Shown: positions 52,002-61,358, counted from the stretch's first letter. The stretch: DNA of 64,000 nt from JAOBAU01 sp034667465 (GCA_034667465.1 JAXDJV010000003.1:62001-126000); one strand, 5' to 3'. Notes: generated from the letters alone by a model not told the origin. Translations and numbers: made by a program.

Positions 52002-53162
52002 CTACTCCAGCATCGACAGCATCGATTCATCCTGCTGCTGATCGGTCGGCTCTGACGTCGGTTCGTCGGTGAGGCGAAGCGCGAGGTTGGTCGGATTCGT
52101 TGCGTACGCGAGCGCGACCTCTTTCGAGATCACCCGCTCGTTCCAGAGCTTCTCCATCTCGTCATCGAACGTCTGCATCCCGTCGACGCTGCCGTCGTGC
52201 ATCGCGTCGGTGAGTGAACGGCCGTCGGTCTCGCCCTTCAGCACGTAATCGCGCGTGCGCATCGTCGACTTCAGGATCTCCAGCACGGCCACGCGGCCGC
52301 CGCCGACCTTCGGCAAAAGACGCTGCGAGATGACGTAGCGGAACGACTGCGAGAAACGAGTCCGCACCTGCGGCTCCTGATCTTTCGGGAAAACGCCGAC
52401 GATACGGTCGACGGTTTTCGCGGCGTCGATCGTATGCAGCGTCGAGAGCACGAGGTGGCCGGTCTCCGCCGCTTCCATGGCGATCTCGATCGTTTCGACG
52501 TCGCGCATCTCTCCGATGAGAATCACTTTCGGCGCCTGACGCAGCGCGGCGCGCAGCGCCAGGGCGAACGTCTTCGTGTCGCTTCCCACCTCGCGCTGAT
52601 TCACCGTCGACTTCACGTGCCGGTGCATGTACTCGACCGGATCCTCGATCGTCAGGATGTGATACGCGTGATCGTGGTTGATCTGATTGATGATCGCCGC
52701 AAGCGTGGTCGACTTGCCCGACCCGGTCGGACCGGTGACCAGCACGATGCCGTTCTTCAGCGTCGGCACGTTGTAGAGCTCGCGCGGCAGCTTGAGCGAC
52801 TCGAGCGTCGGAATCCCTTCCGGAATGACGCGGAGGACGATCGCGTACGTGCCGCGCTGCGAAAAGATGTTCACGCGGAAACGGGTTTTTTGCGGGATCG
52901 AGTACGAGAGATCGACGGAGCCGTTGACGAGGAGGGTTCGCGTCAGCTCGCGGTCGCCGCGCAGCATGTGCATGGCGATCATCTCGGTCTGGTACGGCGT
53001 CAGGCGCGGCAATCCGGGGAAGTTGACCGGCGTCAGCGCGCCGTCGATCTCCACCTGCGGCTGGCGGCCGACCGAGAAGTTCAGATCGGAAACCCGATCC
53101 GACATCTTCAGCATCGCCTCGAGGATGGCGTCCAAATTAAAGTTCTTCATGGAGGAAAACAT
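52002..53162 (-). CDS. pilT: PilT/PilU-type pilus retraction ATPase
   Basis: About 386 residues. The N-terminal PAS-like domain includes DLNFSVGRQPQVEIDGALTP. The RecA-like ATPase has Walker A VLVTGPTGSGKSTTLAAIIN, Asp box ILTIEDPVEYMH, Walker B KVILIGEMRDVET and His box GHLVLSTLHTIDAAKT. A C-terminal acidic tail follows. It powers pilus retraction. The start is ATG 53162 (AGGAC upstream) or ATG 53150. It is divergent from ruvX, with only 13 bases between the start codons. Confidence 0.92.
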   Translation of the reverse strand: MFSSMKNFNLDAILEAMLKMSDRVSDLNFSVGRQPQVEIDGALTPVNFPGLPRLTPYQTEMIAMHMLRGDRELTRTLLVNGSVDLSYSIPQKTRFRVNIFSQRGTYAIVLRVIPEGIPTLESLKLPRELYNVPTLKNGIVLVTGPTGSGKSTTLAAIINQINHDHAYHILTIEDPVEYMHRHVKSTVNQREVGSDTKTFALALRAALRQAPKVILIGEMRDVETIEIAMEAAETGHLVLSTLHTIDAAKTVDRIVGVFPKDQEPQVRTRFSQSFRYVISQRLLPKVGGGRVAVLEILKSTMRTRDYVLKGETDGRSLTDAMHDGSVDGMQTFDDEMEKLWNERVISKEVALAYATNPTNLALRLTDEPTSEPTDQQQDESMLSMLE

Positions 53163-53175
53163 TGTAGTCCTGACT

Positions 53176-53598
53176 ATGATTCGCGGAGTGGCCACACTCG
53201 GCATCGACTACGGAGGCAGGCGCATCGGCGTAGCTGTGAGTGAATCGGACGTGATCGCGACCCCTCATTCGGTCGTTCGCAACGAAGGAGACGTCATCGC
53301 CAAACTGGCTCGAATCGCCGAAGAGGTCGGAGCGGAGACGATCGTCGTCGGGATTGCGAAGCGCACCCGCACGAACGCCGGCGAGCAGAAGTTTCACGAT
53401 TTCGCGGAACGGCTGCGGCAGCGAACGTGCAGACCGGTCGTGCTTCGTGACGAAACCCTCTCGACCGTCGAAGCCGCGGAGCGCATGCGCGAATCGGGAC
53501 GCAGCGCGCGCGACGTGAAGGACCTGATCGACATGCACGCCGCCGCCGTCATCCTGCAGTCGTATCTCGATGATGGCGCGGCTCGGAGGACGTCATAG
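53176..53598 (+). CDS. ruvX: RuvX/YqgF-family Holliday junction resolvase-like protein
   Basis: A 140-residue RNase H-fold protein: LGIDYGGRRIGVAVSESDVI with the first catalytic Asp, ETIVVGIAKRTRTNAGEQ, VVLRDETLSTVEAAERM, and DLIDMHAAAVILQSYLD with the last acidic residue. The family acts in pre-16S rRNA 5' processing or Holliday junction resolution. The stop overlaps the proposed start of mltG. ATG 53176 is used; GTG 53188 is possible. Confidence 0.9.
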   Translation: MIRGVATLGIDYGGRRIGVAVSESDVIATPHSVVRNEGDVIAKLARIAEEVGAETIVVGIAKRTRTNAGEQKFHDFAERLRQRTCRPVVLRDETLSTVEAAERMRESGRSARDVKDLIDMHAAAVILQSYLDDGAARRTS

Positions 53599-54653
53599 CC
53601 ACCCGCCGCAAAGAGCGCAGCGGCTGCGGGAAGTACCTCCGCTCGCTGCTTACGATTCTTCTCTTCGCCGTGCTGATCTCGATCGGCGCCGGCTGGTTCT
53701 TCTGGCGCGCCATGACGTCGCCGTATCGCGGCTACACCGAACAGCCGAAGCGCGTCGAGATCCGCAAAGGCCAGAGGATGGCGACGATCCTTCGCCATCT
53801 GCAGAATGAAGGAATCATCCGCGACGAGTACATCCCGCTGATGTACATGAAGCTCGCCCGCCACAACGATTCGCTGAAAGCGGGCGTGTACGAATTCACG
53901 AAGCCGCTCACACCGATCGAAGTGCTCGAGAAGATCATGCGCGGCGACGTCATCCTGCGCACCGTGACGGTTCGCGAAGGGCTCGATCGCTTCGCGGTCG
54001 GACGTCTCTTCGCCGCCGAGCGTTTCGGCAGGCCGGAGGAATGGGACAAGGTCACCGGCGATCCGGAGCTGATCCGCGACATCGCGCCGGAAGCGACGTC
54101 ACTCGAAGGCTATCTCTTTCCCGATACGTACAAGTTCAATCCCGGTACGCCGGTGAAGACGATCGTCACGGCAATGGTGCAGAACTTCCGCAAGCACTTC
54201 AGCGCCGAGATGAACTACATCGTCACCGGCCTCACACTGCATCAGACGGTGACGCTCGCGTCGCTGGTCGAAACAGAAGCGCAGCGCGAGAACGAACGCC
54301 CGCTCGTCGCCTCGGTTTACCTGAATCGTTTCCGCCGCAACATGCTCCTCGGAGCCGATCCAACTGTCATCTACGCGCTCAAGCTCGCCGGCCGCTGGGA
54401 CGGCAACATCCGCAAAGCGGATCTCTCGATGGAGTCGCCGTACAACACGTATCGGATGCACGGACTCCCGCCCGGACCGATCGCGAATCCCGGCGTTGCC
54501 TCGCTGCGCGCCGCCGCCGCACCGCCCGCGACGCAGTTCCTCTACTTCGTCGCGAAGCACGACGGCTCACATGCCTTCTCGACAAACGTGACCGAGCACA
54601 ACCACAATGTCGACGTCTGGCAGAGACAGTGGTACCGCAATCAAAAGAAGTGA
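53595..54653 (+). CDS. mltG: Endolytic murein transglycosylase MltG, probably with an AUA start
   Basis: About 352 residues. A basic N-terminus and a membrane helix (YLRSLLTILLFAVLISIGAG) are followed by a LysM-like region and the catalytic YceG domain: PEATSLEGYLFPDTYKF, LASLVETEAQRENE with the catalytic Glu, VYLNR and NTYRMHGLPPGPIANPG. It sets glycan strand length at the inner membrane. The first conventional start (GTG 53670) falls within the membrane helix. ATA 53595, five bases after GGAGG and overlapping the ruvX stop as ATAG, gives a complete topology, so it is proposed as the start. Confidence 0.85.
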   Translation: MATRRKERSGCGKYLRSLLTILLFAVLISIGAGWFFWRAMTSPYRGYTEQPKRVEIRKGQRMATILRHLQNEGIIRDEYIPLMYMKLARHNDSLKAGVYEFTKPLTPIEVLEKIMRGDVILRTVTVREGLDRFAVGRLFAAERFGRPEEWDKVTGDPELIRDIAPEATSLEGYLFPDTYKFNPGTPVKTIVTAMVQNFRKHFSAEMNYIVTGLTLHQTVTLASLVETEAQRENERPLVASVYLNRFRRNMLLGADPTVIYALKLAGRWDGNIRKADLSMESPYNTYRMHGLPPGPIANPGVASLRAAAAPPATQFLYFVAKHDGSHAFSTNVTEHNHNVDVWQRQWYRNQKK

Positions 54654-54727
54654 TCGCGCAAGGCATTTGGTTTATTCTTTCCGCTCGGTCCACAAATAAC
54701 TAACGTCCGTTCGAAGGGGTCGCTCGC

Positions 54728-56638
54728 ATGGCTGCCACGAAGAAGCCTTATGAACAGTTCGGTCCGTACATCCTCTTCAGGAAGCTGGAAAGCGATGCGC
54801 TGGGCGACCTCTGGCGCGCCGGACGGATCGAAGGCAACGCGCTCGGACCGATCGTGGCGCTGCGCCGGCTGAGCGGCGGAAACCGTGAAGCGTTCGTGCA
54901 GGCGGCGGAAAGCGCGAAGGTCATCGCGCCACTGCTCAGCGGCACTTCGTTCGCGAAGAACCAGGTGATCGACATCGAGAACGGCGTCCCGTACATCGCG
55001 CACGAGTACGCGGGCGGACGTTCGCTGCGATACCTCATCGATCGCTCGCGCGGCGGCAACGGCGTGACGCCGAATCCGATCCCGCTCGATCAGGCCATCA
55101 TCATCGCCGAGAAAGTCGCGCTGTCGCTGGCGACGACTTCCGACATGAAGTTCCAGGGGAATCGCCTCAATCACGGCGCGCTGATTCCGCAGTTCGTCTG
55201 GATCAGCGAAGACGGCGAGATCCGCGTCGCAGGACAGCAGCTCGGCAAAGCGTTCGCGGCGTCGCTGAAAGACCCGAAGTTCGCCGCGGAGTTCGGACGT
55301 TACGCCGCGCCGGAGTTGCAGAACTCCGGCGAGCCGACCAAGTCGTCGGAAGTCTTCTCGCTCGGCGCGATTCTCTTCACGCTCGTCACCGGCGTCGAGC
55401 CGCCTGATGCGGCGTCGAGCAGCGCGTTCGCGAATGCGGTGCTCGCCGCGAAGACGACGACCGGTCAGCTCATCCCCGACGACATCCGCGCCATCCTCAG
55501 TAAGTCGCTCGTCATCGATGCCGGTCCGCGCTACGGCACCGTCACCGACATGAAGCAGGCGCTTTCGACGCTTGCGCACGGCGGCAAATACTCGGCGACG
55601 ACGTTCAACCTCGCCTTCTATCTCAGCAATCTGCTGAAGAAGGAGATGGAAAGTGAAACGCTCGATCGCGACAAAGAATCGAAGGTGAACATGGCGGCGT
55701 ACGTCGATGCGCCGCCGCAGGCGGCCGCTCCGGCCATCGCCGCGGCGCCGCGTCCGATGGACGACGCGCCTATGTTCGGCGCACACGAAGCGCAGCCGAA
55801 GAGCAAGCTGCCGCTCGCCATCGCCGCGGCGCTGGTCGTGATCGTCGGCGGCGGCACCGCCGCCTTCTTCATGATGTCGAAGAAGGATGCGAAGCCGGCC
55901 GCACAGCCGGCGCTTGCCAGCAGCGTTGCCGCGGCGACGCCACCGCCTCCGCCGCGCATCATTTCGCAGCCGATCGTTGCCACTCCGGCGGCGTCGACGG
56001 CGACCGTCGATCCGAACGCGCAGAAGAAAGCGTTCGAGGATGCGGTCGCGCAGCAGATGCAGCAGGAGATGATGAAGCTGCAGTCGGAGTACACGAAGAA
56101 GCTCCAGCAGCAGCAGTCGAAGAACGCGCCGGTCCCCGCGCCTGCGCCCGTAACGCCGCAGCCGCAGCAGGCCGCGCGTCCGCAGGTCGCCGAAAGCGGC
56201 GGTCCGTCCGCGGCGGCGCTCGACGAGCGGAGCCGGCAGTCCGCTCCGCAGCCGGTTCCGCAAACCGCATCGCAGGCTCCGGCGCTGCCGACGCCGCAGC
56301 CGCAGCAGACCGCGCCCGCGCCGCAGGTGTCGGCGATTCGTGAAGGCGACGTCGTCGACGTCAACACGCTCGACTCCGTCCCGGCGCCGCTCTCGCCGAT
56401 CCGCCCGATCTATCCGCCGCTGGCGAAAGCGCAGCACGTCGAAGGAACGGTGATGCTGACGGCGCTGATCAGCGAGACCGGACAGGTGCTCGATGTGAAG
56501 GTGCTCCGCGCCGTGAACAAGATGGGACTCGATGACGCTGCGGTCCGCGCGATCAAGGTGACGCGATTCTCATCGCCGCGCAAAGACGGCAAGCGGGTGA
56601 AGACGTGGTACCCGCAGACGATTCAGTTCCGCCCGTAA
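54728..56638 (+). CDS. Pseudokinase-TonB fusion protein
   Basis: A 636-residue protein. Residues 10-290 align by eye with a protein-kinase fold (GPYILFRKLESDALGDLW, YIAHEYAGGRSLRYLID, APE, EVFSLGAILFTLVTG) but lack catalysis. The VAIK Lys is Arg46, HRD is HGA (149-151), the metal Asn is Phe156 and DFG is VAG (167-169). A single membrane helix follows (361-383). The periplasmic part has a Gln-rich predicted coiled coil (about 425-460), a Pro-rich stretch and a TonB C-terminal domain (557-636: IYPPLAKAQHVEGTVMLTAL). It probably couples a cytoplasmic signal to TonB-dependent receptors, which is inference. Confidence 0.88.
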   Translation: MAATKKPYEQFGPYILFRKLESDALGDLWRAGRIEGNALGPIVALRRLSGGNREAFVQAAESAKVIAPLLSGTSFAKNQVIDIENGVPYIAHEYAGGRSLRYLIDRSRGGNGVTPNPIPLDQAIIIAEKVALSLATTSDMKFQGNRLNHGALIPQFVWISEDGEIRVAGQQLGKAFAASLKDPKFAAEFGRYAAPELQNSGEPTKSSEVFSLGAILFTLVTGVEPPDAASSSAFANAVLAAKTTTGQLIPDDIRAILSKSLVIDAGPRYGTVTDMKQALSTLAHGGKYSATTFNLAFYLSNLLKKEMESETLDRDKESKVNMAAYVDAPPQAAAPAIAAAPRPMDDAPMFGAHEAQPKSKLPLAIAAALVVIVGGGTAAFFMMSKKDAKPAAQPALASSVAAATPPPPPRIISQPIVATPAASTATVDPNAQKKAFEDAVAQQMQQEMMKLQSEYTKKLQQQQSKNAPVPAPAPVTPQPQQAARPQVAESGGPSAAALDERSRQSAPQPVPQTASQAPALPTPQPQQTAPAPQVSAIREGDVVDVNTLDSVPAPLSPIRPIYPPLAKAQHVEGTVMLTALISETGQVLDVKVLRAVNKMGLDDAAVRAIKVTRFSSPRKDGKRVKTWYPQTIQFRP

Positions 56639-56639
56639 C

Positions 56640-56731
56640 GTCATCCCGAGCGTAGCGAGGGATCCGGGCGGGCGGGGCGGAACGTTATGGCGCCCCGCCC
56701 GCCCGGATCCCTCGCTAACGCTCGGGATGAC
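56640..56731. repeat. Palindromic intergenic repeat, copy 3
   Basis: The left arm gtcatcccgagcgtagcgag begins at 56640, directly after the TonB-fusion stop. The right arm with the variant cgctaacgctcgggatgac ends at 56731. It lies between convergent genes and contributes the TAG stop of the gene at 56715-58463. Confidence 0.9.
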
Positions 56732-58463
56732 TTTCCGGCAGCCAGCCGAGGGAGTGCAGGCGGAGGGCGTGGTCCGTGGTGATGAGCAGGACGCCGCGGC
56801 TGTCGTCAACGTCCAGATAGCGGCGCGTCACGAGACCGGTCGCGCGAATCTTGTCGAGGACGCGGCCGTTGAACGCGATCGTCACCGTTGCCGGTTCGGT
56901 CGCTGAGAACGACAGCTCCAGCGTCGCGTGCGGCACCGGCGGGAGCATCGTCACGCTGCGGTTTGCCATTGAACGCACGGAATCCTCTTCGTCCGACCAC
57001 CCTTCGCCGAACTCGACGTTCTCGCGCAGCGGGATGACCGACACGTCGAAGTAGCGATCGCGCGCGATGCCTGCGAGATGCCGCCGCTCGCGATGAAAGA
57101 CGATCGCGTTGCGATCGGCGCTGCGTCCTTCACGCACGAGCACGCCGCGGCGATACGGCGCGCCCCACACCGCGCCGCTGCCGGAAACGTAGCGCGTCTC
57201 GAAACCGTCGAGTGCGCGTTCCGCGTACGGAACGAGCTCCGCGTCGATGAGCGCGATGGCACGATGCGGATCGATGTGCGTTCGTACGTACTCGATCGCA
57301 GCGACCGGCGGCGCGTCGGTGGTGCGAACGAGCTGCAGTGATGGCAGCGTCCAGCCGGCGAACAACACCAGCACGATGGCGGCGGCGATCGGTTCACCAC
57401 GCGGCAGCCGCGCGGTCGCGATGGCGATTCCTTCGGCGGCGAGAATCGCGACGAGCGGTATGTAACCGATGGAGAAACGGCTGGTGCTGTGGAAGTCGAG
57501 AATCAGCCACGCAAAAAGAGAGAACGGGCCGAACGCGGCCAGCGCCGCGGCGGCCGGCGGACGAATGCGGATCAGCGCAAGCGCGGCGAGCAGCGTCACG
57601 ATGACGTTGATCGGCAGCGCGCGATACGGGCGCACGAAGAAATCATCCGCGACGCGCCAGAGCGGCGGCCGGGTCGGGCTGCGGAACGAATCGATGGCGG
57701 TGATGTAGCGCTGATGTTTTGCGAGCGCTTCGCGATACGCGGGGAATCCGGTGATCGCCGCAGCGCCGCCGAAACTGATCGCAACGATGAGTGCGATGCT
57801 TGCCGCCGCGATGACGACGCGCAGTTTGCTGCGATGCCACTGATGCGACGCCGCAATGAGAAACGGCGCGAACGCAACGATCAGATTCTGTGGACGAAAG
57901 CCGGCCGCGATTCCGACGACGACCGCGCCGGCGAGGAGCGATACGTCGTCGTCACGGCAACCGCGCAACAGCAGCGCGATGCCGGCGATCACGAGCGTCA
58001 TCGAAGGGACATCGCTGAACGCCGTGCCGCCGAAGAACCAGACGTTCGGCATGAACGCCAGCAGCAGCGACGCCGACAGCGCAGTCGTGAACTGCATTCG
58101 CAGCTCGCGGCAGAAGAAGAACATCGCCGGCACGATGGCGATCGCGGCGAGGAAATTCAGCGTTTGCAGTGAGTGAAAGCCGCTCCAGCCGGTCACCGCG
58201 CGAATCGCGTCGGCGGCGAGGATGAAGAGCGGAAAGCCGGGCGGATGCGGACGATGCTGCGCGACGTCGTAGCGCTGCATCGCCAGCTCGAACAGCACCT
58301 CGTCCCAGTCCCACGGCGAACCCGCGAGTGCAAGCAGGCGACTGAGCGCCGCGACCAGCGTCGCCGCGAGCAGCATGCCGCGCTGCGCGAACGTCAGCGA
58401 CTCCGGCGCGCGCGCCAGCGAGCGCCACCAGGCGCTTACGGCTTCGGCTCGGCCGGCTTCCAT
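56715..58463 (-). CDS. Polytopic GT-C-type glycosyltransferase-like membrane protein, paralogue 1
   Basis: A 582-residue protein with about ten membrane helices (about 28-430) and a C-terminal extracytoplasmic domain. The first loop SPWDWDEVLFELAMQRYDVA followed by QHRPHPPGFPLFI carries the acidic catalytic-type motif (D-E) of ArnT/PMT-like enzymes. FFGGTAFSDVPSM is shared with the next gene. It probably transfers a sugar from a polyprenyl donor. The C-terminal SHPER and TAG stop are encoded by the repeat at 56640. It overlaps the upstream paralogue by 28 bases. Confidence 0.8.
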   Translation of the reverse strand: MEAGRAEAVSAWWRSLARAPESLTFAQRGMLLAATLVAALSRLLALAGSPWDWDEVLFELAMQRYDVAQHRPHPPGFPLFILAADAIRAVTGWSGFHSLQTLNFLAAIAIVPAMFFFCRELRMQFTTALSASLLLAFMPNVWFFGGTAFSDVPSMTLVIAGIALLLRGCRDDDVSLLAGAVVVGIAAGFRPQNLIVAFAPFLIAASHQWHRSKLRVVIAAASIALIVAISFGGAAAITGFPAYREALAKHQRYITAIDSFRSPTRPPLWRVADDFFVRPYRALPINVIVTLLAALALIRIRPPAAAALAAFGPFSLFAWLILDFHSTSRFSIGYIPLVAILAAEGIAIATARLPRGEPIAAAIVLVLFAGWTLPSLQLVRTTDAPPVAAIEYVRTHIDPHRAIALIDAELVPYAERALDGFETRYVSGSGAVWGAPYRRGVLVREGRSADRNAIVFHRERRHLAGIARDRYFDVSVIPLRENVEFGEGWSDEEDSVRSMANRSVTMLPPVPHATLELSFSATEPATVTIAFNGRVLDKIRATGLVTRRYLDVDDSRGVLLITTDHALRLHSLGWLPESHPER

Positions 58464-60235
58464 GCGAACCCGTTCAGACGCAGACCGAGCCGGCGCGAAT
58501 CGCCTTTCGGTTGAATGGCGTGATCGACGGCCAGCATCACGTCGACCAGCTTGTCGGGCGGCGAGTCGATCGCGAACGACTTCTGAAAATCGGACTGAGT
58601 TGGGCGGAACTGCTCGATGACCGCGCCGTTCGCCGAAACGGTGACGAGCGGCGGCGGCTCGGCATCGAGCGGCGCGTAGAGCATCAGATCCAGCTCGCCG
58701 CGCCGGCCGAGCGGCGGAAGAATCAGATGCGCCTGCTCCGGCATCCAGCGCCAGGTCGCGTCAGCCGAATTCTCCTCATCGTGCCAGCCGGCGAAACGTC
58801 CGCCGCCGACGACACCTCGCACCGACGTGTTGAAGTAGCGCTCGAGAAAGAGACTCCAGAGCCGCCGCCGCTTGCGGGCGAAGTTGATCGCGGTGACGTC
58901 GTTCGACCACGCATCGCAGGCGAAGAACGCGCGGCCGCCGTGCGGATCGAGCGTGTCGATGAGCCGGTCGCCGGTGTGCTCGTACTTCCAGCCCGGCAGG
59001 TAGTAATCGGCGAACGGCGCGAGGCTGCCGTGAATGTAGATGTAGCCGCTGTCCTTCGGCACGTTGCGCCGCAGCCAGTGCATCACTTCGACCGGCGGCG
59101 AGTCGTGTCGGCGCACTTCGTCCAGACACGGCCAGACCCACGCGATCGCGGCGCCGGCGATCGTCAGCGCCATCAGCGATTGCAGTGCGATCGCGATCTT
59201 CTCGCGGCGGAACGACAGCAGCGACGCGACGACGCCGATGCCGTCGGCCGCGAGGATGGCGTGCATCGGCAGATAGCCGAGCGACAGCCGGCCGGCCGCC
59301 TGCGGATTCAACATGAAGAGCGCCATGACGAAGAACGGCGCGAAGATCAGCACCACTTCGAACGGACGCCGATCGCGCCGCACGGCGCCGGCGAGGAGCG
59401 ACAGCCCGGCCAGCGCAGCGATCACTTTGCAAATCATGTTGCCGTGATACGGATCGATGAGCAGCAGCGGCACGAGCGTGATCGCCGGCGCGCGGTGCGG
59501 ATTGCGCCAGCCATCGACGGCGATGACGTAGCGGCCGTGCGCGTCGACCGCATCCTTGTAGTCCTTCCACGATCCGGTCGCCGCCGCGGCGCCGCCGTAG
59601 CCGATTCCCGCGATCGCCAGCGACAACACCGCGGCGAGAAGCGGATCGGATCGACGCGCGCGAAAGCGCGGCCACGATGCCAGCAGCCACGGATAGAGCG
59701 CCATCACCGCGTTCTGCGGACGGAACGTCACCGCCAGTCCGATCAGCGCGGAACCGATGAAGTACCAGCGCCGATCGTCGCGTCCGCGCAGCGTTGCCGC
59801 CGCTGCGATGACGAAGACGACCACCGCCGCGATGTCGCTGAACGCGGTGCCGCCGTAGTACCAGGCGTTCGGAAAGAATGCGAAGAGGAGCGCCGCGACG
59901 GTCGACGTGCGAAACGAAAAACGGAGCTGCCGCGCCAGCGCGTAGAGCGCGGGGAACAGCAGCATCGCGAAGATCGTCGAGACGGCGCGCAGCGCATGGA
60001 AGTCGTGATGGACGAAGAGGCGAACGATCTTCGCGAGGAAGATGAACGTCGGGAAGCCGGGCGGATGCGGATGATGCTGCGTGACGTCGTAGTCGTGCAG
60101 CGCCATCGAGAAGAGCGCTTCGTCCCAGTCCCAGATCGAGTGCGAGACGGCGAGCAGGCGCGTCAGCGCCACCACCACGGCGAGCGCGAGGAAGAGATTT
60201 CGCTGACGGCTGGTGAGTCGTTCGGGAGGAGTCAT
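58436..60235 (-). CDS. Polytopic GT-C-type glycosyltransferase-like membrane protein, paralogue 2
   Basis: A 599-residue paralogue of the next gene downstream, with the same loop (SIWDWDEALFSMALHDYDVT, QHHPHPPGFPTF) and YYGGTAFSDIAAV. It has about ten membrane helices followed by an extracytoplasmic C-terminal domain. ATG 60235 is preferred over a TTG further upstream. It overlaps the downstream paralogue by 28 bases, so the two are a duplicated operonic pair. It is divergent from the topoisomerase gene across about 40 bases. Confidence 0.8.
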   Translation of the reverse strand: MTPPERLTSRQRNLFLALAVVVALTRLLAVSHSIWDWDEALFSMALHDYDVTQHHPHPPGFPTFIFLAKIVRLFVHHDFHALRAVSTIFAMLLFPALYALARQLRFSFRTSTVAALLFAFFPNAWYYGGTAFSDIAAVVVFVIAAAATLRGRDDRRWYFIGSALIGLAVTFRPQNAVMALYPWLLASWPRFRARRSDPLLAAVLSLAIAGIGYGGAAAATGSWKDYKDAVDAHGRYVIAVDGWRNPHRAPAITLVPLLLIDPYHGNMICKVIAALAGLSLLAGAVRRDRRPFEVVLIFAPFFVMALFMLNPQAAGRLSLGYLPMHAILAADGIGVVASLLSFRREKIAIALQSLMALTIAGAAIAWVWPCLDEVRRHDSPPVEVMHWLRRNVPKDSGYIYIHGSLAPFADYYLPGWKYEHTGDRLIDTLDPHGGRAFFACDAWSNDVTAINFARKRRRLWSLFLERYFNTSVRGVVGGGRFAGWHDEENSADATWRWMPEQAHLILPPLGRRGELDLMLYAPLDAEPPPLVTVSANGAVIEQFRPTQSDFQKSFAIDSPPDKLVDVMLAVDHAIQPKGDSRRLGLRLNGFAWKPAEPKP

Positions 60236-60276
60236 TCCGCGGATGCGGCACCATTCTCGCAAATTTGCGCCGCATC

Positions 60277-61326
60277 ATGCCGAGGAAGGGCGTTCGTCGC
60301 CGGTGGCACCTCGACGTTCATGGCATCCGGCGCGAAGGGACCAAAGAATCGGGATTCACGTTTCGCAAGCCGGATGGCTCGAGCGTCGGCGACGACAAAA
60401 CGATCGCACGCATTCAGCGGCTGCGCATTCCGCCGGCCTGGCAGGAGGTGCGCATCGCCCGCGGCGACTCCGCGCCGCTGCAGGCGGTCGGCGTCGACAG
60501 GAAGGGTCGGACGCAGTATCTCTATCACGCGAAGTTTCGCGCCGCGCGTGAAGAGGAAAAGTTCCAGCGCGTCGTCGAGTTCGGCGAATCGCTTCCCGAT
60601 TTGCGGCGCCGCATCCGCCGCGATCTGCAGCGCGACGATCTCTCGCGCGAGCGCGTCCTCGCCACGATCGTCCGGCTCATCGATCAGGGATTCTTCCGCG
60701 TCGGCAACGACAAGAGCGCGAAAGATGAAGCGACGTACGGATTGACGACCGTCCGCAGCGAGCACGTCACCGAATCGAAGGGCCGGCTGCTCTTCGACTA
60801 CGTCGGCAAATGGCGCAAGGAACAGAAGCGCGCCATCGCCGATCCTGACGCGGCGCGCACCATCCGCAAACTGAAAACGCTCGACGCCGACGAGCTGTTC
60901 GCATTCGAGCAGCACGGCCGGCTGCAGGATGTGAAGGATCGCCACGTCAACGATTACATCCAGTCGATCATCGGCGAGAAGTTCACGGCGAAAGATTTTC
61001 GGACGTGGGCGGGGACGCTGCTTTGCTCGATCGCCCTGGCGATGCAGGGACAGGGCACGTCGAAGACGGAACGCAAACACAAAGTGAAGAAGGCCATCGA
61101 CGCGACCGCCGAGCAGCTCGGCAACACGCCCGCCGTCTGCCGCTCGTCGTACATCTGCCCTCGCCTGCTCGACGAATACATGAACGGGAAACCGTTCGAG
61201 ATGCTGCGGAAACACGCGAAGGGAAAACCGGTCGCGCGCACCGGACTGTCGAAAGAGGAGCGCGCACTGCTGAAGTTCCTGCGCGAGACGATCGCCGATC
61301 GGCGCCGCCGCCCGCGCGCAGCCTAA
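60277..61326 (+). CDS. Type IB DNA topoisomerase (poxvirus/bacterial type)
   Basis: A 349-residue protein. The N-terminal domain contains GFTFRKPDGSSVGDDKTIAR and IQRLRIPPAWQEVRI. The catalytic domain has RVGNDKSAKDEATYGLTTVR with the catalytic Arg, and the nucleophilic Tyr is in VCRSSYICPRLLDEY. It relaxes supercoils through a 3'-phosphotyrosyl intermediate. ATG 60277 is chosen; a TTG at 60265 is in frame. A lysozyme-like gene follows in the same direction. Confidence 0.92.
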   Translation: MPRKGVRRRWHLDVHGIRREGTKESGFTFRKPDGSSVGDDKTIARIQRLRIPPAWQEVRIARGDSAPLQAVGVDRKGRTQYLYHAKFRAAREEEKFQRVVEFGESLPDLRRRIRRDLQRDDLSRERVLATIVRLIDQGFFRVGNDKSAKDEATYGLTTVRSEHVTESKGRLLFDYVGKWRKEQKRAIADPDAARTIRKLKTLDADELFAFEQHGRLQDVKDRHVNDYIQSIIGEKFTAKDFRTWAGTLLCSIALAMQGQGTSKTERKHKVKKAIDATAEQLGNTPAVCRSSYICPRLLDEYMNGKPFEMLRKHAKGKPVARTGLSKEERALLKFLRETIADRRRRPRAA

Positions 61327-61358
61327 GGGGCAGGAAAACCGGCTACACTGCCCGATTG

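Noticed and set aside
54641..56437. 598-codon Arg-rich minus-strand frame opposite the pseudokinase-TonB gene
   Set aside because: Repetitive Arg/Leu composition mirrors the Pro/Ala-rich coding strand; no domain visible.
58511..60745. 744-codon plus-strand frame opposite the second GT-C-like gene
   Set aside because: Shadow frame that also runs into the topoisomerase gene in the wrong frame.
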